Origin: Candidatus Brocadia sp.
GTDB taxonomy: Bacteria > Planctomycetota > Brocadiia > Brocadiales > Brocadiaceae
Reading direction: 5' to 3'
NCBI GenBank assembly: GCA_021646415.1
Contig: SOEU01000003.1
Location: forward strand, 124,001-188,000
DNA: 64,000 nt
The translations under genes were made by a program, and so were the position numbers. Positions within the stretch are counted from its first letter, which is position 1. Every line of letters begins with the position of its first letter. A model generated the notes under the pieces. That model saw nothing but the letters and a program-made list of their open reading frames with translations, had not been told where the DNA came from and did no database searches. Positions 55,405-63,332 of this stretch are shown here, in pieces.

Positions 55405-55584
55405 TTAGTTGTTATTCCCTCTTTTCTCCTTTAAAAAGGCATCCATATCGGCCTTGATACGGGGTTCATCAACCTCTTTGGCCTTATTGTAGCAGAGGAT
55501 GCAGATGTCTCCTTTCGTGGTAGTCATCTTTTTCCATTCGTCTTTTTCTCCGAGATAGAGACCACACTTCCAGCAATTAGCCAT
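55405..55584 (-). CDS. 59-residue zinc-ribbon protein
   Basis: The short gene reads MANCWKCGLYLGEKDEWKKM and ends KEKRGNNN. Two CxxC pairs, CWKC and CILC, spaced about 24 residues apart should form one zinc ribbon; the C-terminal half is a charged helix. GAGGAG lies 8 bases before the ATG at 55584. The protein could bind nucleic acid or another protein; no family is recognised. Its start overlaps the stop of a 28-codon frame upstream. Confidence 0.7.
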   Translation of the reverse strand: MANCWKCGLYLGEKDEWKKMTTTKGDICILCYNKAKEVDEPRIKADMDAFLKEKRGNNN

Positions 55585-55663
55585 AGTAAATTCTCCTCAT
55601 AATTTCATTGTATAGAATTCCATCAGGTGAAAACTCGTAGAAACCCGCCAAGATATCCGCCAT
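55577..55663 (-). CDS. 28-codon frame translationally coupled to the zinc-ribbon gene
   Basis: The frame reads MADILAGFYEFSPDGILYNE and ends MRRIYYG, with GAGG 8 bases before its ATG. Its TAA overlaps the start region of the zinc-ribbon gene, and the latter's ribosome site lies inside it, so translation could be coupled. The composition looks protein-like and the frame stays open another 14 codons upstream, so it may also be the tail of a degraded gene. Confidence 0.35.
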   Translation of the reverse strand: MADILAGFYEFSPDGILYNEIMRRIYYG

Positions 55664-55904
55664 ATTGCGCACCTCATCAACACATTCATGAAGAGCTCTA
55701 ACTTACGTATACTTGTTACCTCCCACCAATAACACCTTTTGCCATTTATTCCACTTTTGCAAAATTGTAATATACCACAAGAGATACTATCAATTATCCA
55801 AAAAAAAGGAACACAAATATACACGAGAGAACTTTTTTTCGCAGAACTTTATGAAATACCTTCAAACTGTTGAAATTTCGGCTTTGAGGGAGGACAATAA
55901 ACAT

Positions 55905-55933
55905 TTGACATTAATTATTGACGGGGTTATACT
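55905..55933 (+). promoter_or_regulatory. Near-consensus sigma-70 promoter of mgtC
   Basis: TTGACA at 55905-55910 and TATACT at 55928-55933 are exactly 17 bases apart. Transcription would begin near 55940, giving a leader of about 70 bases before the mgtC ATG. Confidence 0.7.
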
Positions 55934-56010
55934 TTTTGATAACACCTAAATCATTTATTTAAAATGATTTATATATCGAAAACATTTTTTTACGGAATTA
56001 AGGAGCAGAT

Positions 56011-56712
56011 ATGTTTTGCCTTCAGAGTATTCTAGAAACCTTCGATAACTCTATCGGAAAACTTCTCATAGCAGCCGTTTTAGGCGGAATTATCGGGTGG
56101 GAGAGAGAAAGGCGGGGACGACCGGCCGGATTGCGGACTCATATCCTGGTATGCGTGGGTGTAACCCTGATGATGGTTGTATCTGAGCATATCTTCCACA
56201 AATATAAAACTTTTGCCGCTGACTCCATCATAAGGGTCGATCCTGCAAGGATTGCCGCTCAGGTGGTAACCGGGATCGGTTTCCTGGGTGCAGGCACAAT
56301 TATGAGATTTAAAACAACGGTGAGGGGGTTAACGACTGCGGCATCCTTATGGGTCGTGGCGGGTATCGGTTTGGCAATAGGAAGCAGCTGTTATACCCCT
56401 GCGATACTTACGACAGTTATCACCCTTTTTGCACTATTATTAGTGCCTCTCTTTGAGCGCGATATCAAGCGTGATACCTATAAAACACTGAAGATATGTG
56501 CCTCCGGTTCGGAACCCAATTTTACGTCTATTCTGGAAATATTAAAAAGAAACTCCATGGAACTACAGCATTACGAGTTTGAACGGGATCTTGTGAAAAA
56601 CGAAGTCCAGTACAACATCAATGTGAGGTTTAAAGACGAGTCTGCAGTCTCAAAAGTCTGCGATGAGGTTACCGGGTCAATCAAGGAGATTCGTAAACTT
56701 GGCTGGGAGTAA
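56011..56712 (+). CDS. mgtC: MgtC/SapB-family membrane protein
   Basis: MgtC-family proteins are inner-membrane proteins tied to growth at low Mg2+ and control of membrane ATP synthase. The 233-residue protein has four membrane segments and the family motifs GGIIGWERERRGRPAGLRTH and ARIAAQVVTGIGFLGAGTIM, then VRGLTTAASLWVVAGIGLA. The C-terminal 75 residues are a soluble ACT-like domain, also known from the family. AAGGAG lies 5 bases before the ATG, and a near-consensus promoter is found upstream. It is followed by its own spacer, so it is probably monocistronic. Confidence 0.9.
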   Translation: MFCLQSILETFDNSIGKLLIAAVLGGIIGWERERRGRPAGLRTHILVCVGVTLMMVVSEHIFHKYKTFAADSIIRVDPARIAAQVVTGIGFLGAGTIMRFKTTVRGLTTAASLWVVAGIGLAIGSSCYTPAILTTVITLFALLLVPLFERDIKRDTYKTLKICASGSEPNFTSILEILKRNSMELQHYEFERDLVKNEVQYNINVRFKDESAVSKVCDEVTGSIKEIRKLGWE

Positions 56713-56749
56713 GTGTTTTTGATTATCTAAATATCTATCAAATAAACAT

Positions 56750-56778
56750 TTGACAATATATAGCCCATTTGATATATT
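56750..56778 (+). promoter_or_regulatory. Near-consensus sigma-70 promoter for the TPR lipoprotein
   Basis: TTGACA (56750-56755) and TATATT (56773-56778) are 17 bases apart. The resulting leader of about 230 bases contains a small inverted repeat at 56841-56876 but no recognised RNA element. Confidence 0.6.
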
Positions 56779-56840
56779 CCCCCATAAAAGTATGGCTTAG
56801 CCTGTCCTGCCTCAAGTTAGGCATGAACAAACAAGTTTGG

Positions 56841-56876
56841 CGTTCGGCTGATCCTTCGGCAAGCTCAGGATGAACG
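56841..56876. repeat. Small inverted repeat (CGTTCGGCTGA...)
   Basis: CGTTC and CTGA at the left are mirrored by TCAG and GAACG at the right around CCTTCGG. The motif recurs in related form in the repeats at 9455-9585 and 49685-49862. Confidence 0.55.
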
Positions 56877-57013
56877 AGATTATTTCATCCGTACATGATA
56901 ATAAGCGTGTCGAACTATCATGACAAAGTCCATGCTACCGTTTCCTGAAAGATAAAATAAGTCCGTTATAGAAAATTCATGTATCGATAAAAGTTTTCAT
57001 GGGAGACCCGATA

Positions 57014-58270
57014 ATGGTAACGAATCTAGTATCGCCATTCAAAACACTAACGTTAATGGCAGTATTAGTTTCTGGAGGTATATACGGATGTTCCAAGGTC
57101 GATATGCCTGATGAGGTCATCACTGCATATCAAAAGGCCATTCGCATAAATCCCACTTTGGCGGCGGCACACTATGACCTGGGGATGGCATATAATAACC
57201 GGACGATGGTTGACGAAGCTATCGCGGAACTAAAAAAGGCTACAGAGATTGATCCGGATTATAAGGATGCACTTTTTCAGCTTGGTTTACTTTACATGGA
57301 AAAAGGTCTTTGGGAAGATGCTCTGACTGCACTTAAATCTGTGATACGATTAGATCCCAACCATGAGTTGGCACATAGTAAGCTGGCTGACGTTTATAAA
57401 TCCAGACAGATGTTTGACGATGCCATGCACGAATATAAAAAAGTAATGGAGATCAATCCCAAAGACGGCGTATCTCAGTATAATCTGGGAGTAGTTTACG
57501 CTGAGAAAAATGAGACAGATAAGGCAATTCAGGCATTCGGGAAGGCCATCGAAATCAATCCAAATTATACAGATGCCCATTTTGGTTTAGGCAAGATATA
57601 CCTGAATAAGAACCGGCTGGATGAGGCGGAAACTGAATTCAAAAAAGTTACTGATATCAATCCGCACCATGCCCAGGCGCATTACCATCTCGGTTTAACC
57701 TACTACGCTAAAGGCGAAAATGTCAAGGCTGCGGATGCTTACAGGAGATCAATAGAAATTGATCCCAAAAACCCAAAGGTACATTATAGCCTGGGTATCG
57801 TTTATGCTGATGAAAGGTTATTCGAAGAGGCGATTGAAGAATTTAGCACCGTCGTGAAGCTCGACCCGCGTGACGCAAACGCACATTACAGACTTGGTAA
57901 GGCCTACGCTGACAAGCGGGTGCTTGCTAATGCCATTACCACCGTTCGCAAGGCAGCAGCTGCCCATTACAACATACAGAATCCTTATTCGGACAAAAGG
58001 GCACTTGACGAAGCAATTGCATCATTACAAAAGGCTATTGAGGTAAATCCTTACAATCCGTCTGTATACTTTGACCTTGGGAGCTCATATTCAGAAAGCA
58101 GAATTTTGGATGAGGCGGCAATTGCACTTGAAGAGACCATCCGAATTGATCCCAATTTTGCAAAGGCGCATTACGGTCTAAGTATCATTTATGACCGAAA
58201 GGGTATGAAAGAAGAGGCGCAACGGGAGTATCAGGCATACATGAAATTAACGTGCGAAAGCAAGAAATAA
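57014..58270 (+). CDS. TPR-repeat lipoprotein, second copy
   Basis: The 418-residue protein has a lipoprotein signal (VLVSGGIYGC) and about ten TPR units with the pattern AHYDLGMAYNN...MVDEAIAELKKATEIDPDY. The repeat at about residues 295-330 is degenerate. The ATG at 57014 is chosen since GGGAG is 9 bases upstream; an ATG five codons earlier lacks a site. It resembles the protein at 42649-43935 in build and is probably a periplasmic scaffold anchored in a membrane. A near-consensus promoter lies 235 bases upstream. Confidence 0.8.
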   Translation: MVTNLVSPFKTLTLMAVLVSGGIYGCSKVDMPDEVITAYQKAIRINPTLAAAHYDLGMAYNNRTMVDEAIAELKKATEIDPDYKDALFQLGLLYMEKGLWEDALTALKSVIRLDPNHELAHSKLADVYKSRQMFDDAMHEYKKVMEINPKDGVSQYNLGVVYAEKNETDKAIQAFGKAIEINPNYTDAHFGLGKIYLNKNRLDEAETEFKKVTDINPHHAQAHYHLGLTYYAKGENVKAADAYRRSIEIDPKNPKVHYSLGIVYADERLFEEAIEEFSTVVKLDPRDANAHYRLGKAYADKRVLANAITTVRKAAAAHYNIQNPYSDKRALDEAIASLQKAIEVNPYNPSVYFDLGSSYSESRILDEAAIALEETIRIDPNFAKAHYGLSIIYDRKGMKEEAQREYQAYMKLTCESKK

Positions 58271-58395
58271 ATTTTTCCCGGGATAGTAGCCGGCGGCTTT
58301 CATTTCCTGCAGAATAGAACAAAATACGCCATTCCATGAAAGAGGAGTTTTTGCCCTCTTTTTTTATTTCAGGATCGTCAGGATTTCCCGGCACT

Positions 58396-60003
58396 ATGCG
58401 TGATAAGATCTATACCTATCTGAAGTCTCAGAAAACAGGTGCTACCAGCGGGGAACTGGTGGAACAGGTGTTGAAGATTAAAGGCGCCCCACCCAATATC
58501 AGTGAGACACTTATACGGACTGCTACAGCCGGGGACCGCAGGTTTGTTGTAGACGAAAATCATCTCTGGAAGATTATTGAAAGAGGGGGTACACCCCTTT
58601 CAGAGATAAGGTTTGTTTTCCTGAGCCTTCTGACATCAGATACCGTTGAAAGACCAAAAACAATCATCGAAATAAGTGCACAAAAACCAGGAAATGATAA
58701 AACAACAGACCGTCTCCATCTCTTCATAAAACCGGCATCACCAGCCCCATCGACTCTTTGCTTACCAGCAGATTTGACACAGGAAATGAAAGAAGGCGTT
58801 CCTGCAGAAAAGGCGATGTGCTCTCTCATTGATTTCTGCGGAGAAAGTGTTTTGGTTGGTTATGATATTCAGTCATCCATTCACCAGATCAATACAATAT
58901 CGAATACATTGGATAAACCAATGGAAAACTCATACTTGTGCTTAAAGTCTTTAACAAAGAGACTTATTCCAGACCTTCATCCGAAATCGCTGAATGATGT
59001 AGCCACCTTTTTTCAACTTCCCGTAATGGATATCCGGCGTACCGAAAAAGAGATTGGTACTATTGCCGATATCTTTTCCCGGTACACGGAACTCTTAAAA
59101 GAAAGGGGATTGAACACGGTAGAAGATGTCCTGGAATTCCAGCATCCCGATATCGAATATGTTGATTTTAGTAAATATGCCTTTGATAAGGGCTTTCTGT
59201 GGGCCATTCCTCAGAAGCCGGGCATCTATACGATGAAGGATAAACAGGGAAAGATAATTTACGTGGGCAAGGCAAAGAATCTGAGGACGCGGGTGAGTTC
59301 CTATTTCTGGAATACGTCAGACAGATTGCAAAAGATAACCGATTTGTTGCGTAACATTTACAGCATTGAATATGAGACAACCGGCTCTGAACTTTCAGCA
59401 ATGCTTCTGGAATACAGATTGATAAAACAACACCAGCCAAGATTGAACCAACAGCTCGAAGTGCATGAAAGGGCAGCCAGGTATGGAAACCTGAAAAATC
59501 TCATATTGATATTACCCTTTTCGCTGGAGGAAAGTTTGGAGTTGTTTTTCGTGAAAGATGGTCTGCCATTAGAACGGTACGAAGTTTTAAAAGATGCCGT
59601 GAACTTTTCGGGGGTTGAAAAAATCTTAGATAAGATGTATTATGAAACCGCAGGAACAAGCGCCTCACATGCAAAGGATAACGGAAATTTCCCCACCCCT
59701 TCCTCCCATCCCATAAGAAGAGAAAAAACGAAAGGAATAGCAATTTCCCCCTCCATGGATAGGAGGGGGAATGGGGAGGAAGAAAAGGTATTTTCCGATG
59801 AAAATATTCAAAATGATAATACCCTTACTGAAATTGAAACGGGAGAAATAGACATCGTGCTGAGTTGGTTAGAAACAAAGAAGGATCACGTAAATTATGT
59901 CAACATGGATACCGTTTGTACCAAAGAGGCATGCCTGAAACTGGTGAAGGATTATATTCGAGACGAAGAAACGCCTCATCAGAAACATTTCCGGTTAAAG
60001 TGA
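58396..60003 (+). CDS. GIY-YIG nuclease with degenerate DnaQ-like domain
   Basis: The protein of about 535 residues begins with a winged-helix-like segment, followed by a region with the pattern of a DEDD exonuclease (DnaQ) domain: SEIRFVFLSLLTSDT at the exo I place, LVGYDIQSSIHQI at exo II, and DVATFFQLPVMDIRRTEKEI at the end. The catalytic acids are not at the expected positions, so this domain should be inactive. A UvrC/Cho-type GIY-YIG domain comes next (KPGIYTMKDKQGKIIYVGKA, LRTRVSSYF, and Glu in GSELSAMLLEYRLIK). The C-terminal part carries a low-complexity insert coded by a palindromic repeat. Start 58336 is also possible. Confidence 0.75.
   Translation: MRDKIYTYLKSQKTGATSGELVEQVLKIKGAPPNISETLIRTATAGDRRFVVDENHLWKIIERGGTPLSEIRFVFLSLLTSDTVERPKTIIEISAQKPGNDKTTDRLHLFIKPASPAPSTLCLPADLTQEMKEGVPAEKAMCSLIDFCGESVLVGYDIQSSIHQINTISNTLDKPMENSYLCLKSLTKRLIPDLHPKSLNDVATFFQLPVMDIRRTEKEIGTIADIFSRYTELLKERGLNTVEDVLEFQHPDIEYVDFSKYAFDKGFLWAIPQKPGIYTMKDKQGKIIYVGKAKNLRTRVSSYFWNTSDRLQKITDLLRNIYSIEYETTGSELSAMLLEYRLIKQHQPRLNQQLEVHERAARYGNLKNLILILPFSLEESLELFFVKDGLPLERYEVLKDAVNFSGVEKILDKMYYETAGTSASHAKDNGNFPTPSSHPIRREKTKGIAISPSMDRRGNGEEEKVFSDENIQNDNTLTEIETGEIDIVLSWLETKKDHVNYVNMDTVCTKEACLKLVKDYIRDEETPHQKHFRLK
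59684..59783. repeat. Palindromic element inserted in frame in the GIY-YIG gene
   Basis: TTCCCCCTCC (59745-59754) and GGAGGGGGAA (59762-59771) form a perfect 10-base stem, with CCTTCCTCCCA (59698-59708) and TGGGGAGGAAG (59772-59782) as an outer pair. The 100 bases keep the frame and code for a Pro/Ser/Arg-rich stretch unlike the rest of the protein. Confidence 0.65.
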
Positions 60004-60029
60004 TGATTATACGAATCAAAAACGAAGCA

Positions 60030-60400
60030 TCGCCTTAAAAGGATTACGCATAAGCGGTAATTCACCAATTCGTGAAGGGCAAATTCTTACTGGTGCGCTG
60101 TTTAACGAACCCATTGCCATTCTCATGGTCGTTGGTTCGCATTGATTGGTGGTCTGCGGCTGCATTCAAGTGCAAGGTACGTGACCAATGGATGGATGGC
60201 CTTCTTTTCTCCAGTACAAACGTCTGTCTTTTCTTGCCAATAACAGCCGTTTCCTGATCTTACCCGATATCCGCATACCAAACCTTGCATCTCATGTCCT
60301 TGCTCTGAATCTCAAACGGTTATCCTGCGATTGGCAAACCTTCTACGGTCATCCCATTTATCTTGCAGAAACGTTTGTTGGCCCGCAGTACTTCAAACGA
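60030..60400 (+). pseudogene. DruA/DUF4338-like remnant
   Basis: Fragments in two frames read DWWSAAAFKCKVRDQWMD and NNSRFLILPDIRIPNLASHV, then LKRLSCDWQTFYGHPIYLAE. These match the DUF4338 domain found in DruA of the Druantia defence system and in front of some ISAs1-type transposases. The first part (about 60035-60110) reads SPIREGQILTGALFNEP, similar to the N-terminal LEGALFxEPMRV motif of SNF2-family helicases, which suggests a further fused remnant. Stops and frame changes show that it is dead. The last frame runs directly into the transposase fragment. Confidence 0.5.
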
Positions 60401-60978
60401 TTATCACAAATCCCTGACCCACGCACGCCACGAGGCAAGCGGCACAAAAAGCTTTCTGTACTAACAGTTGCCATTTGCGCACTTCTGTGTTCTGCCTCGA
60501 ACTATGCTGCAATTGCACAGTGGGCAAAGTCTTGTACGCAAAACATGCTCAAACGGCTGGGCTGCCGGTTCAATAGAAAGACCGGGCCGATACGAACCTC
60601 CCAGCGAACCCACCATCAGGCGGTCTTACAGGAAGTCAGCGCCGAAGCCGTTGATACCGCCGTGTACGGTTGGCTACAATCTCTTTCAGGGAAAGACCCC
60701 TATGCGGCGCCCACCAGCAAGACGGCCATAAAGTCCACCTCCTCTCTGCATTTCTCCAGCAAAAAGATGTGGTTATTGCCCAATGCGCCGTTGACCGCAA
60801 AACCAACGAAATCCAAGCCCTTCGCACCCTCCCTGACCCGTTAGATATCAAAGACCGTGCGGTGACCCTCGATGCCCTACATACCCAGAAAGATACTGCA
60901 CGGTATATCGTTGAAGAAAAAATGGCTGATTACCTTTTTGTCGTAAAAAAATCAATCTACCCTCAAACAGAACAATGA
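60391..60978 (+). mobile_element. ISAs1-family transposase remnant
   Basis: The first frame has RLSQIPDPRTPRGKRHKK and SVLTVAICALLCSASNYAAI, the N-terminus of ISAs1/H-repeat transposases. After a frame change near 60680 it continues as HLLSAFLQQKDVVIAQCAVD, RKTNEIQALRTLPDPLDIKD and VTLDALHTQKDTARYIVEEK, which holds the second catalytic Asp. The C-terminal third is missing: the fragment stops where the NUDIX gene ends on the other strand. Confidence 0.75.
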
Positions 60979-61370
60979 GTCTTGAGAAATTCCCTGTATA
61001 ACTGTATCACCGGCACGTCTGCTTCTGCCCAGTCGAGGGTATGAAGTTCCTGGGGATTTAACCATGCAAATGCGGCATGTTCATGAAGCGTGATTTCTCC
61101 GGCAATAATGGTACAGATGAACGGATGGAGTGTGACTGAAAATGTCTGGTAGCTGTGCGTTACAGGGGGAAGGGGATGGCCTATGGCAGCTTCTATGCCC
61201 AATTCTTCCTGCAATTCGCGCCGGAGACATTCTGTAAGGCTTTCCCCGTTCTTAATCTTGCCGCCAGGAAATTCCCATTTTAGCGGCAAACTCATATATC
61301 TGCTCCGCTGTGCAGAAAGAACTTTCCGTTCCTTCTCAATAATTGCACAAGCGACGTGAATATGTTTCAT
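60963..61370 (-). CDS. mutT: NUDIX hydrolase, MutT-like
   Basis: MutT-type enzymes remove 8-oxo-dGTP and related oxidised nucleotides. The 135-residue protein has the full NUDIX box GGKIKNGESLTECLRRELQE followed by ELGIE, the FPGGK entry, and the typical N-terminus HVACAIIEKERKVLSAQRS. WEFPGGK and the later FAWLNPQEL are typical of MutT proper. The gene is intact, though an ISAs1 fragment abuts and slightly overlaps its 3' end. Confidence 0.85.
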   Translation of the reverse strand: MKHIHVACAIIEKERKVLSAQRSRYMSLPLKWEFPGGKIKNGESLTECLRRELQEELGIEAAIGHPLPPVTHSYQTFSVTLHPFICTIIAGEITLHEHAAFAWLNPQELHTLDWAEADVPVIQLYREFLKTHCSV

Positions 61371-61469
61371 GAAAGAATACGTACCCGGTTATTGAGGGGA
61401 ATGAAAAAGGCAATAAACAAATGTATGCTCAATTGCCATGAGCATACTTGCATATTTCCTTAGTCAAAA

Positions 61470-62111
61470 TCATTTTAACTCAAACACTACGGTGACAGGG
61501 GCGTCTGCCTTAATCCCGACCTGCTGATCAGGTGCCTTGAACCGTTCATTCCACACCTTCAGAATGTACTCCCCTTCGGGCACATTCGTGATGGAAAATT
61601 TCCCTTCCTTATCGACCCTTGCAAAGTACGGATTTTGGAGGACAAGGACGTAGGCCAGCATATCGACGTGCACATTACACCGGATGGAGGCAACCCCTAA
61701 TTTGTTAAACGTGAACGGCCTTATTTCGCCCTTAAGCCATGTTCCCAAATTAAAATTATCTGCCACTGCATCAGGAGAATAGACATTGTGCTGAACCAGA
61801 TCGCTGTTAAGAAAATCGACGGTAGTCCCTTTTAGCAGGGGAAGCACATGGGGAATAAAGGTCATGTTTTTTTGATCTATGACGGCATGTTCCTGCGGGG
61901 GCTCAAAAACATCTGGTACATGCTCGATATAGACAATGGTATCCCTGAGATACTTGGCCTTTTTGGCCTTAACGGTACCATTGATGATACCCTGGCCTTT
62001 TTCTCCGGCAAATGCATGAAAAGTGGAATTTACTGTGAGAAAGGATACCGCTGCAAAAAAGACGGTGAGTGCCTTCGTATAAACCCATTTATTTTTCATC
62101 AGCATAGACAT
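61470..62111 (-). CDS. Exported cupredoxin-like protein with carboxypeptidase-regulatory-like domain
   Basis: The 213-residue protein has a signal peptide (ending FHAFA). The middle part has the type 1 copper pattern: FLNSDLVQHNVYSPDA with the first His, and SIRCNVHVDMLAYVLV with Cys, His and Met, as in plastocyanin-like proteins. The C-terminal 70 residues (GKFSITNVPEGEYILKVWNE) are CarboxypepD-regulatory-like. It may carry electrons in the periplasm or anammoxosome-type compartment; the partner is unknown. The ATG at 62111 is used because GAGGAG is 6 bases upstream. Confidence 0.7.
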   Translation of the reverse strand: MSMLMKNKWVYTKALTVFFAAVSFLTVNSTFHAFAGEKGQGIINGTVKAKKAKYLRDTIVYIEHVPDVFEPPQEHAVIDQKNMTFIPHVLPLLKGTTVDFLNSDLVQHNVYSPDAVADNFNLGTWLKGEIRPFTFNKLGVASIRCNVHVDMLAYVLVLQNPYFARVDKEGKFSITNVPEGEYILKVWNERFKAPDQQVGIKADAPVTVVFELK

Positions 62112-62135
62112 CAAAATCTCCTCTTTATAAAAACA

Positions 62136-63179
62136 TCATGGTTTCTTCTGTAACAACTCCAAAAGGAACAATAAGAAATATCCGACTAATAAAACGAACC
62201 ACCCAAAGGTCATGATAAAATCCATTGTGGTAGAAAGGGATATGGAAAAATTCTCAGCGATCATACTGTAAATATCTTCCAGTGTGTCAAGTGTCTTGTT
62301 AATATTTATCTTCCATGCCTCCAGGTGGAGTTTTTTTGCTATCAGGTTAAACAACCGGGCAGAATACCAGTCTCCAATGAGTTTAATATGGCGTTCGGTG
62401 GCTGCAAATTCCTGGATGGATTCTGTGCGAATCTGTATAATTTCACGCAAGGAATGCCTGATTTTGCGGGAATTGAGCCACGGTATTTTCTTTATTGTGG
62501 CCTTTTGTAACAGGTGTGCAGCCTTCTCTAATCGTTCCTCTATCTCATACTCCAAAAGCCTCAATTTCAATAACTGGAGATTGGCAATCTCCAAAAGTTC
62601 GATATTGCTGGCAAAATCACCGCGAGGATCGAATACAAATGCCCCATCCCATTCCACAATCGTTATATCGTCCTTTGAATATTTAATATTAAATTTGAGG
62701 GTCGCATTAATCTCTTCTTCGTCTAAAGGTATGCGTTCAGTTTTCAGGAGTCCTGTAATACTATCCTTATGTTTCGAAATAATGTCTTCCGGGTCCCCCT
62801 GGTAATCAGACACACAGTACACGCTGTACTCTTCATCAAAATAAGGATCACAATGATATTCCCACAGGATAGCCCTGCATTCAACAATGAGACTTCGTTT
62901 GATATCAAATACATGTTCACCTAAGATATCCTCCAGATCAACAGATGCCTCCACGATGACAATTCCTGGAGGACAGAACTTAACCAATAAATCGACCTCT
63001 CTGGATTCAACAATTCTTTTTTCAACCTTGGCCACCATCTGCGTTGGAATCACATCGGGATATGAAGGAGAACTCTTGGCCTTTTTGATATCGACAATTT
63101 CTACGGTATCGACATTGATCTCCGTAATCCCCACAAGAAATGAGACCAGGGTGCCTTTGACCTCTGGATTGGCAACCAT
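62136..63179 (-). CDS. C-terminally anchored membrane protein, unknown function
   Basis: The 347-residue protein is soluble for 310 residues and ends with one membrane helix (FIMTFGWFVLLVGYFLLFLLELL), a tail-anchor layout. The part FDPRGDFASNIELLEIANLQ followed by LRLLEYEIEERL recalls RMD1/DUF155-like proteins, but the similarity is too weak to name it. The helical second half would form a coiled bundle. It lies 25 bases upstream of the cupredoxin-like gene and may form an operon with it. Confidence 0.55.
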   Translation of the reverse strand: MVANPEVKGTLVSFLVGITEINVDTVEIVDIKKAKSSPSYPDVIPTQMVAKVEKRIVESREVDLLVKFCPPGIVIVEASVDLEDILGEHVFDIKRSLIVECRAILWEYHCDPYFDEEYSVYCVSDYQGDPEDIISKHKDSITGLLKTERIPLDEEEINATLKFNIKYSKDDITIVEWDGAFVFDPRGDFASNIELLEIANLQLLKLRLLEYEIEERLEKAAHLLQKATIKKIPWLNSRKIRHSLREIIQIRTESIQEFAATERHIKLIGDWYSARLFNLIAKKLHLEAWKININKTLDTLEDIYSMIAENFSISLSTTMDFIMTFGWFVLLVGYFLLFLLELLQKKP

Positions 63180-63245
63180 AGGCTAATCCTCAATGAATCG
63201 GTAATAATTCACTATGGATAAACTGGAATTCAGCTGAGTTAAAGA

Positions 63246-63306
63246 TGTAAGTTACAAGTTGTCAGTTAAAAGCTATCGCTTTGAATCGCAAACTTGTAAC
63301 TTACAA
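63246..63306. repeat. Inverted repeat (GTAAGTTACAAGTT arms)
   Basis: TGTAAGTTACAAGTT (63246-63260) is mirrored by AACTTGTAACTTACA (63291-63305), enclosing about 30 bases. It lies between the methionine adenosyltransferase and the membrane protein and may be a terminator or a small repeat. Confidence 0.6.
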
Positions 63307-63332
63307 CTTTCACTTTCTCAGCCAATCTCACA

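Noticed and set aside
60110-60140. tRNA-like GGTTCG motif
   Set aside because: No cloverleaf arms could be drawn, and the bases belong to the DruA-like remnant.
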